The notes beneath the pieces were generated by a model. It worked only from the letters and a program-made list of their open reading frames with translations. It did no database searches and was not told the DNA's origin. A stretch of DNA of 64,000 nucleotides, from NCBI RefSeq assembly GCF_013307205.1, contig NZ_CP028940.1:124001-188000 (forward strand), read 5' to 3'. Position numbers and translations under genes: made by a program. How positions within the stretch are numbered: the first letter of the stretch is position 1; every line of letters begins with the position of its first letter. Source of the DNA: Polynucleobacter arcticus (lineage in GTDB: Bacteria; Pseudomonadota; Gammaproteobacteria; Burkholderiales; Burkholderiaceae). Shown in pieces: positions 58,083-64,000 of the stretch.

Positions 58083-58652
58083 TTAGTTCACTACACCATA
58101 TGAATTAGTGGGTTTAATCTGCCCGGTAAATCCATTGGGATTGAGTGACTGAATAATATTTTTAATATTCTTTTCTTGAGAAGTGAAGTTGCAGAACGCT
58201 CCCTGTGCTAATGCCGCTTGATAGCGATTTGGTGTGTTGTCTTGTATGGCTCGCCAGCTCGAGAGTGGATTTTCTTTCCAGGTGCTGCCCTCAAAGGTGC
58301 CATATAGGCGCCATTGGAATGAATCACAGCGAATACCTTCGTACTGAACTTGGCTATTACCGTTTGGGCTTGTCAGAATGACGATGTAGCGGGTAATACC
58401 GTCGTTACCAATCAAGATGGAGTTGGTGTCCACAGCAAACTTAAAAATGGTCTGTTGAGATACGTAAAAAGGTTGGATGCTAGCTTTATTTGGGGGGTTT
58501 AGAGGCATAGCCGTTGCACCCTCTTTAAAAACCATCGGTGCAAATGGGTCAACTCCACTCTCCAGAGGGTCTCCCGCACACCCTACTAAAGCCAAGCCCA
58601 ATGGGAGCAATAGGGTGGAAATTCGAATGTTGATAGTGCGGAGTTTTATCAT
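58083..58652 (-). CDS. CNP1-like lipoprotein
   Basis: 189-aa predicted lipoprotein: signal segment with lipobox ALVGCAG (Cys near residue 25), then a domain of the CNP1-like family of unknown function, with [21 protein letters not shown] and [17 protein letters not shown] as its best blocks. It follows rppH with a 4-nt overlap (ATGA), so the two are translated together. Such a pairing next to proB and proS is, as I recall, seen in other Burkholderiales. Convergent with proB, 57 bp between. Confidence 0.85.
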   Translation of the reverse strand: MIKLRTINIRISTLLLPLGLALVGCAGDPLESGVDPFAPMVFKEGATAMPLNPPNKASIQPFYVSQQTIFKFAVDTNSILIGNDGITRYIVILTSPNGNSQVQYEGIRCDSFQWRLYGTFEGSTWKENPLSSWRAIQDNTPNRYQAALAQGAFCNFTSQEKNIKNIIQSLNPNGFTGQIKPTNSYGVVN

Positions 58653-59245
58653 GGCTTGTCAGTTGGTTTTGCTTCTTTATGCTCGTCATCTTCGCCGGCA
58701 TAAAAAGATTGAAATAGATCTAACGGCGATCCCCAGGCAAGTTGTTGCATGCGAATGCCACGAGATAGGTAACGAGCAAGCTCGGAGAGGGCTAATTGAT
58801 AGACTTCGCGCTTAAAGTCAATAACCGTGTCCAATTGAATCCAAAAAGGAGTCCATCGCCACGCATCAAACTCAGGGTGTTCTGAAGCGCGCAGGTGAAT
58901 ATCGCTATCTGAGCCTACTAAACGCAATAAAAACCAAATTTGTTTTTGTCCGCGATAGCTTGCCCGATGAGTTTTAGAGGTTTGTTGTCGGCGCAAAAAT
59001 TCCTCCGGGACGTCATAGCGAAGCCAATCCCTGGTGCGCCCAATAATTTGGACATGTTCCGGTAGCAAGCCCACTTCCTCATGCAATTCGCGGTACATAG
59101 CCTGTTCAGGACTCTCCCCATGCTGAATCCCACCCTGCGGGAACTGCCACGAATGCTGCCCAACGCGTTTTCCCCAGAAAACCTCGTTATGGCCATTGAG
59201 GAGGACTATGCCGACATTGGGTCGATACCCTTCACGGTCAAGCAT
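58649..59245 (-). CDS. rppH: RNA pyrophosphohydrolase RppH
   Basis: Nudix enzyme that removes pyrophosphate from the 5' end of mRNA, starting decay. Start at ATG 59245 ([17 protein letters not shown]) with GAGG nine bases upstream; gives 198 aa. Family blocks [18 protein letters not shown] and the Nudix box [23 protein letters not shown] are complete; also WLRYDVPEE and [12 protein letters not shown]-terminal tail beyond about residue 160 is charged and variable. Divergent from proS by 50 bp. Confidence 0.95.
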   Translation of the reverse strand: MLDREGYRPNVGIVLLNGHNEVFWGKRVGQHSWQFPQGGIQHGESPEQAMYRELHEEVGLLPEHVQIIGRTRDWLRYDVPEEFLRRQQTSKTHRASYRGQKQIWFLLRLVGSDSDIHLRASEHPEFDAWRWTPFWIQLDTVIDFKREVYQLALSELARYLSRGIRMQQLAWGSPLDLFQSFYAGEDDEHKEAKPTDKP

Positions 59246-59295
59246 GAGATCGTGCCTCAAATCCTTTAAAATCAATGATTTGATTATATCCATAC

Positions 59296-61038
59296 ATGAA
59301 AGCTTCACAATCATTTCTCGCCACGCTAAAAGAAGCCCCCTCTGATGCTGAGGTGGTTTCGCACAAACTCATGGTGCGTGCCGGCTTAATTCGCAAACTG
59401 AGTGCTGGTATTTACAATTATTTACCTTTGGGTTTGAAGTCCATTCGCAAGGTAGAGAACATTATTCGCGAAGAAATGAATCGCGCAGGCGCAATTGAAT
59501 TGCTCATGCCCATGATTCAGCCTGCAGAGCTTTGGCAAGAAACGGGTCGCTGGGAAAAGATGGGGCCCGAGTTACTTCGCATCAAAGATCGTCATGATCG
59601 TGATTTTTTAATTCAACCTACTTCTGAAGAGGTGGTGACGGATTTAGCGCGTAACGAAATCAAAAGTTATAAACAGCTCCCAGTCAATTTCTATCAAATT
59701 CAGACAAAGTTTCGAGATGAGCGCCGTCCTCGTTTTGGCATCATGCGTGGTCGTGAATTTAGTATGAAAGATGCTTATTCATTTGACCGCGATGCCGAGG
59801 GCTTGAAGAGGTCTTACCAAATGATGTTTGATGCCTACACCCGCATATTCAATCGGCTGGGTCTGAAGTTCCGCGCAGTAACGGCAGATAACGGCGCTAT
59901 TGGCGGATCAGGCAGTCAAGAGTTTCATGTGATTGCAGATACCGGTGAGGATGCGATTGTCTATTGCCCAAGCTCCGATTACGCAGCAAACTTAGAGGCT
60001 GCTGAGTCACTTTCATTAATTGCAGTTCGTGCCGCTGCCTCTCAGGCTATGGCCAAGGCACCAACACCAGACCAAACCAATTGCGCAGATGTAGCCCAGT
60101 TTTTAAAGCTTCCACTTGAGCAAACAGTGAAATCTTTATTGCTTGCTGCTGATCAAGCAGACGGTTCAGTTAAATTGTTTATGGTGTTGGTTCGTGGTGA
60201 TCATGAGCTTAACGAGATTAAAGCAAGCAAGATCCCCGGTATGGCGGAGTCACGCTTTGCAAGCGAATCTGAAATCAAGCAAGCATGCAGTGCGCCCGCA
60301 GGTTACTTGGGCCCTGTCGGGGTGAGTGCTGAAGTGACAGTCGTTGCCGATCGTACTGTGGCCAATATGGCTGATTTTGTTTGTGGTGCGAATGAAGCGG
60401 GCCATCATTTCATTGGCGTGAACTGGGGCCGTGATTTACCGGAGCCACTAGTCATGGATTTGCGCAATGCTGTCGCTGGAGATCCTTCTCCTGATGGCAA
60501 AGGTGTTGTAGATATTTGTCGCGGCATTGAAGTGGGGCATGTATTTCAGTTGGGTACGCGTTATTCGGAAGCGATGGGCTGTACTTATCTTGATCAACAG
60601 GGTAAAGCGCAACCGATGGTGATGGGTTGCTATGGTATTGGTGTCACGCGTTTGCTTGGTGCTGCAATTGAACAAGGTAATGATGAGCGCGGTATTGTGT
60701 GGCCGATCTCAATGGCACCTTTTGAGGTGGTCATTTGCCCAATGGGTTACGACAAATCTGAGGCAGTGAAAGCTGCTGCTGATCAACTGCATGATGAACT
60801 CATTGCTGCTGGTGTGGATGTTGTTTTGGATGATCGCGGTGAGAGACCGGGTGCCATGTTTGCAGACTGGGAGTTGATCGGCGTGCCATTCCGTGTAGTG
60901 ATTGGCGATCGCGGCTTAGTAGATGCCCAGGTGGAATTTAAAGGTCGGACTGACGCTGAATCACAAAACATCCCGCTCTCAGAAATCAAAGCTACAGTGA
61001 TTGCTGCGGTTGATACAGCGAAGAAGTTAGTTTCTTAA
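59296..61038 (+). CDS. proS: Prolyl-tRNA synthetase ProS (class II, bacterial type)
   Basis: Charges tRNA-Pro. 580 aa with class II motifs: motif 1 [13 protein letters not shown] near residue 67, motif 2 [28 protein letters not shown] near residue 136, motif 3 [17 protein letters not shown] near residue 442. The editing (INS) domain that removes mischarged alanine is inserted between motifs 2 and 3 (about residues 225–405). Anticodon domain at the C-terminus. No ribosome binding site before the ATG. Convergent with ffh, 20 bp between. Confidence 0.97.
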   Translation: MKASQSFLATLKEAPSDAEVVSHKLMVRAGLIRKLSAGIYNYLPLGLKSIRKVENIIREEMNRAGAIELLMPMIQPAELWQETGRWEKMGPELLRIKDRHDRDFLIQPTSEEVVTDLARNEIKSYKQLPVNFYQIQTKFRDERRPRFGIMRGREFSMKDAYSFDRDAEGLKRSYQMMFDAYTRIFNRLGLKFRAVTADNGAIGGSGSQEFHVIADTGEDAIVYCPSSDYAANLEAAESLSLIAVRAAASQAMAKAPTPDQTNCADVAQFLKLPLEQTVKSLLLAADQADGSVKLFMVLVRGDHELNEIKASKIPGMAESRFASESEIKQACSAPAGYLGPVGVSAEVTVVADRTVANMADFVCGANEAGHHFIGVNWGRDLPEPLVMDLRNAVAGDPSPDGKGVVDICRGIEVGHVFQLGTRYSEAMGCTYLDQQGKAQPMVMGCYGIGVTRLLGAAIEQGNDERGIVWPISMAPFEVVICPMGYDKSEAVKAAADQLHDELIAAGVDVVLDDRGERPGAMFADWELIGVPFRVVIGDRGLVDAQVEFKGRTDAESQNIPLSEIKATVIAAVDTAKKLVS

Positions 61039-61058
61039 ATCCGAACGCTTTGTAATGA

Positions 61059-62441
61059 TTATTTTTTAAAGAGGCCGCCAATACCCTTGGCGGCTCCTTT
61101 TGCAGCCATGGATGCCATGGTACGCGCCATCTTGCCACCCTTAAATTGCTTCATCATGGTTTGCATCTGCTCAAATTGCGCCAGCAGGCGATTCACTTCC
61201 TGAACTTCAACTCCTGCACCGGCAGCAATACGACGTTTACGGGTCGCTTTTAGTAATTCAGGTTTAGCACGCTCTTTTGGCGTCATGCTATCGATGATCC
61301 CGCGCATGCGCTTCGTTTGTTTGTCAGCAACACTTAAATTCGTTTTGGAGGCTGCTTGCGCCATGTGACTTGGCAACTTATCCATCAGGCTAGCCATGCC
61401 TCCCATTTGCTGCATCTGAGCCAGTTGATCCCGGAAATCACCAAGGTCAAATCCGCCTTTAGAAATCTTACTTGCTAATTTCTCAGCTTGGGCAACATCG
61501 ACATTTTGTTGGGCTTGCTCAACCAAGGCCAGAATATCGCCCATACCCAAAATACGGTTAGCCATTCGGTCGGCATCAAATGCCTCGAGGCCATCCATTT
61601 TTTCGGCAACACCAATAAATTTAAGTGGTACACCAGTAATTTGTCGAACCGAAAGCGCTGCGCCACCCCGGGAATCACCATCCAACTTAGTGAGGATGAC
61701 ACCGGTGAGCGGCAAGGCCTCATGGAACGCTTTGGCAGTATTGACAGCGTCCTGCCCCAGCATGGCGTCAACCACAAACAAAGTTTCGATAGGATTGAGA
61801 TTGGCATGTAAAGCTTTGATTTCTTGCATCAGTGCTTCATCAATACCCAAACGACCTGCCGTATCAACCAAAAGAACATCAAAGTAATGACGTCTTGCCC
61901 AATCGAGTGCTGCGGCTGCAATTTCACTAGGTTTTTGATTGATATTGCTAGGAAAAAATTCAGCGCCAACTTGTTTTGTCACTGTTTCAAGCTGCTCAAT
62001 GGCGGCAGGACGGTAAACGTCACAAGAAACGGTCAATACTTTCTTTTTCTTCTTTTCCTGCAGAAACTTGGCCAACTTACCTACCGAGGTAGTTTTACCG
62101 GCACCCTGCAGACCTGCCATCAAAATGACTGCTGGTGGTTGCGTTGCTAAATTGAGTTCGCCACTTTGCGCAGTATCACCACGCATGACTTGAGCCAGTT
62201 CTCGTTGAACAAGTCCAACCAATGCTTGGCCTGGACTAAGGCTACCAACCACTTCTTCGCCAAGGGCTTTAAATTTAATTTGTTCGAGTAGAGATTTAAC
62301 GACGGGAAGCGCAACGTCCGCTTCTAACAAGGCGAGACGGATCTCCCGCAGCATTTCTGCGGTATTCGCTTCGGTGAGGCGAGCTTGCCCTCGCATTGTT
62401 TTAACAACACGAGATAGGCGATCGGTGAGATTCTCTAGCAT
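61059..62441 (-). CDS. ffh: Signal recognition particle protein Ffh
   Basis: SRP54 GTPase that, with 4.5S RNA, targets nascent membrane proteins. N domain start MLENLTDRLSRVVKTMRG, G domain with LMAGLQGAGKTTSVGKLA near residue 105, DTAGRLG near residue 195, TKLDGDSRGGAALS, and a methionine-rich M domain from about residue 300 (QMQQMGGMASLMDKLP). Length 460 aa. Its end is convergent with proS; divergent from the CcsA/YpjD-like gene, 20 bp between. Confidence 0.97.
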   Translation of the reverse strand: MLENLTDRLSRVVKTMRGQARLTEANTAEMLREIRLALLEADVALPVVKSLLEQIKFKALGEEVVGSLSPGQALVGLVQRELAQVMRGDTAQSGELNLATQPPAVILMAGLQGAGKTTSVGKLAKFLQEKKKKKVLTVSCDVYRPAAIEQLETVTKQVGAEFFPSNINQKPSEIAAAALDWARRHYFDVLLVDTAGRLGIDEALMQEIKALHANLNPIETLFVVDAMLGQDAVNTAKAFHEALPLTGVILTKLDGDSRGGAALSVRQITGVPLKFIGVAEKMDGLEAFDADRMANRILGMGDILALVEQAQQNVDVAQAEKLASKISKGGFDLGDFRDQLAQMQQMGGMASLMDKLPSHMAQAASKTNLSVADKQTKRMRGIIDSMTPKERAKPELLKATRKRRIAAGAGVEVQEVNRLLAQFEQMQTMMKQFKGGKMARTMASMAAKGAAKGIGGLFKK

Positions 62442-62461
62442 TTATCGATTAGACTTTCCAG

Positions 62462-63310
62462 ATGGATATTTTAGGTTACTCAGGCTCAGGATGGCTCCCA
62501 TCCGCACTTTATTTGCTTCTTTTGGTCTTTTTAAGTTCCAGACCTAAGGGAAAGATTGAATCTTCTGCATTTAATGGCTTGATTAAAGCGGCAATTTTTC
62601 TGATTCTGCTAGTTCATGGAATTCAGTTGCATGATTCTGTTTTTACGCCAAAAGGCTTTGTATTTGGCTTTGCCCAAGATCTTTCCTTGATTGCTTGGGT
62701 TGGACTTGCTTTTTATTGGTTTCAATCCTGGTTCTTGCCCATTGCGAGCTTAGGTTGGCTGGTTTTATGCTTTGCCTTCATTTGCTCCGTGTTACCAGTT
62801 TTATTTTCTGGCACCTTAATTTCCCCGACCTCTGTTTCAGACCCTTGGTTTAAGGGGCATTTTATTGTGGCCACTATTTCTGTTGGGTTATTGAGCTTGG
62901 CTGCGATGCATGCCCTATTAATGAGCGTACAAGATCGTGCTTTACACCGCCAATTGGCCATCATCCCCAATAGTCGTATAGCCCATTGGTTAGAGGACTT
63001 ACCACCGTTAATGACGATGGAAAGTCTCTTATTTAATTTGCTTTACGTAGGTTTTGCCTTGTTGAGTCTGACAGTCTTTTCCGGCTTACTATTTTCGCAA
63101 GCCTTATTTGGTAAACCCCTCGTTTTTGATCACAAGACTATCTTTGCCTTGATTTCATGGTTCTTGTTTGCAGGTCTGCTACTTGCACGTTGGCGCGTGG
63201 GTTTGCGCGGACGAGCTGCTATTCGTTGGGTTTTAAGTGCCTATACTGCCTTGCTCCTAGCCTATGTCGGTAGCAGATTTGTTGTAGAAGTCATTCTGCA
63301 GAGGACATGA
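62462..63310 (+). CDS. CcsA/YpjD-like cytochrome c assembly family membrane protein
   Basis: 282-aa membrane protein with about eight spans. The C-terminal half holds FDHKTIFALISWFLFAGLLLARW, the pattern of the CcsA/ResC/YpjD family (cytochrome c assembly protein domain). The close relative YpjD/CorE is next to ffh in many proteobacteria and is linked to metal stress or CorC-type transport rather than heme; the CcsA heme motif WGxWAWD is not seen. Function therefore uncertain. It is followed by the AmpD-fusion gene after 4 bp. Confidence 0.85.
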   Translation: MDILGYSGSGWLPSALYLLLLVFLSSRPKGKIESSAFNGLIKAAIFLILLVHGIQLHDSVFTPKGFVFGFAQDLSLIAWVGLAFYWFQSWFLPIASLGWLVLCFAFICSVLPVLFSGTLISPTSVSDPWFKGHFIVATISVGLLSLAAMHALLMSVQDRALHRQLAIIPNSRIAHWLEDLPPLMTMESLLFNLLYVGFALLSLTVFSGLLFSQALFGKPLVFDHKTIFALISWFLFAGLLLARWRVGLRGRAAIRWVLSAYTALLLAYVGSRFVVEVILQRT

Positions 63311-63314
63311 CGCT

Positions 63315-64000
63315 TTGATTAAATGGCTTCTTTTATTTGCTGGTGCGGGTTTTTTATATCTTTGGTTCAAAGGGAAAAAGCAAGCAAAATTTACCGCTGA
63401 TGAGGCCGCCAAGATCAAAGTAGAGCAAAGCAAAGTGGTTGTGCCGGAAGCGATTATTCAGTGCCACCATTGCTCGGTTCATCTGCCAAAATCTGAGGCA
63501 ATTGCGCAAGAGGATCGCTTCTATTGCTGTAAAGAGCATCTCAGTAGTTTGGATGATCGGGGTTGGCTTGGCTCTGCCGCTTGGCGAATTTCTCCTAATC
63601 AAGATAGTCGCCCTGAAGGCTTGTTACCGGATTTAGTAGTGATTCATCACATCAGCCTGCCGCCTAGCGGTTTTGTGGATCGTAGCTCCACCCAATTTAT
63701 TGTGGACTTCTTTCAAAATCAGCTGGATGCTTCTATGCACCCTTATTTCGAAGAGATATCCGACCAGAAAGTCTCCAGTCATTTCTTGATTTCCCGTCAG
63801 GGCGAGATTATCCAGTTTGTTTCTACCCAAAATAAGGCTTGGCATGCTGGTTTATCTGCCTTTTTGGGTCGGGAAAAGTGTAATGATTTCTCTATTGGCA
63901 TTGAGTTGGAAGGGGATAGCGCTCATCCATTTGAGGAAGCGCAGTATTTAGCACTTGCCAGCTTAGGTACCCAACTGGCGGCCAGTTACCCAAACTTACA
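63315..64000 (+). CDS. Membrane-anchored zinc ribbon (PP0621-like) fused to AmpD-type amidase (cut by window edge)
   Basis: Open frame without stop to the window end, 228 codons visible. It starts at TTG 63315 with GAGGA nine bases before. Parts: membrane span at residues 4–17 with a basic KGKKQAK behind it, so the rest lies in the cytoplasm; zinc-ribbon-like CHHC (50–53) and YCCKEH (Cys71, Cys72, His75), as in the PP0621 family; then from about residue 84 an N-acetylmuramoyl-L-alanine amidase domain of the AmpD type, with VVIHHISLP (metal His111), SSHFLISRQGEIIQFV, WHAGLS and SIGIELEGD. AmpD recycles anhydro-muropeptides. The C-terminal metal ligands lie beyond the edge. Confidence 0.85.
   Translation, partial: MIKWLLLFAGAGFLYLWFKGKKQAKFTADEAAKIKVEQSKVVVPEAIIQCHHCSVHLPKSEAIAQEDRFYCCKEHLSSLDDRGWLGSAAWRISPNQDSRPEGLLPDLVVIHHISLPPSGFVDRSSTQFIVDFFQNQLDASMHPYFEEISDQKVSSHFLISRQGEIIQFVSTQNKAWHAGLSAFLGREKCNDFSIGIELEGDSAHPFEEAQYLALASLGTQLAASYPNL

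Noticed and set aside
61073..61094. Hairpin GCCGCCA/TGGCGGC just after proS, looking like a terminator
   Set aside because: It lies inside the ffh coding end (Gly/Ala-rich KGIGGLFKK region) and is followed by TCCTTTT rather than a proper T-run; the symmetry is explained by codons.
1..64000. CRISPR arrays, toxin–antitoxin pairs, restriction systems, prophage or IS elements, tRNA and rRNA genes
   Set aside because: I saw no repeated spacer arrays, transposase or integrase motifs, cloverleaf-like clusters or rRNA sequence; the window is dense with conserved chromosomal genes.

Overview
The window looks like a chromosome segment of a free-living betaproteobacterium of the Burkholderiaceae, most like Polynucleobacter. 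The signs are moderate GC content, gene order typical of Burkholderiales (ftsZ–peroxiredoxin–lpxC–dciA-like–secA–argJ–ATPase–nudix–zapD–coaE–pilDCB), and very compact coding with many 1–10 nt overlaps. No rRNA, tRNA, CRISPR array, insertion sequence, prophage or plasmid gene was recognised. No gap between genes exceeds about 270 bases. Codon use looks even throughout, so nothing stands out as recently acquired.

Layout: 1–3.1 kb holds dsbC (cut by the left edge), a UbiH-family hydroxylase and ychF. 3.2–4.2 kb holds a winged-helix regulator divergent from an unknown membrane protein. 4.2–8.8 kb is a minus-strand rpe–trpE–trpG–trpD–trpC operon. 8.9–12.5 kb has apaG, mltA, an enoyl-CoA hydratase and an M20 amidohydrolase. 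12.6–17.6 kb is the biotin locus (bioA-bioF-bioD minus, bioB plus) followed by coq7. 17.9–35.4 kb is a complete division/cell-wall (dcw) cluster from mraZ to ftsZ behind a promoter with MraZ boxes. 35.5–43.7 kb has a peroxiredoxin, lpxC, a DciA-like gene, secA, argJ, an ATPase, a nudix hydrolase and zapD. 43.7–48.2 kb is coaE–pilD–pilC–pilB-like plus a CorC-type protein, all minus. 48.3–55.4 kb is the most accessory part: ogt, an isolated squalene/phytoene synthase, a sodium:solute symporter, a ketopantoate-reductase-like gene, an FAH-family hydrolase, a protein resembling subunit B of glycine/proline reductases, and ispB. 55.4–64 kb holds rplU–rpmA–obg–proB, a CNP1-like lipoprotein, rppH, proS, ffh, a CcsA/YpjD-like protein and, at the right edge, a membrane-anchored AmpD-like amidase fused to a zinc-ribbon domain.

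How the genes work together: much of the window builds the envelope. The dcw genes make lipid II and the divisome, lpxC commits to lipid A, secA exports proteins, mltA cuts peptidoglycan, and the AmpD-like protein would recycle the fragments. ispB and two hydroxylases (UbiH-like, Coq7) serve ubiquinone. trp, bio, argJ, proB and coaE supply amino acids and cofactors.

No clearly new multi-gene system was found. The points most worth a second look are the AmpD fusion, the reductase-B-like protein with a CxxC site in an aerobic-type genome, the shortened PilB/PilD pair, a glutamate kinase without its PUA domain, the consensus promoter and hairpin leader of rplU, a ribosome binding site buried in a terminator before obg, and several unexplained palindromes.
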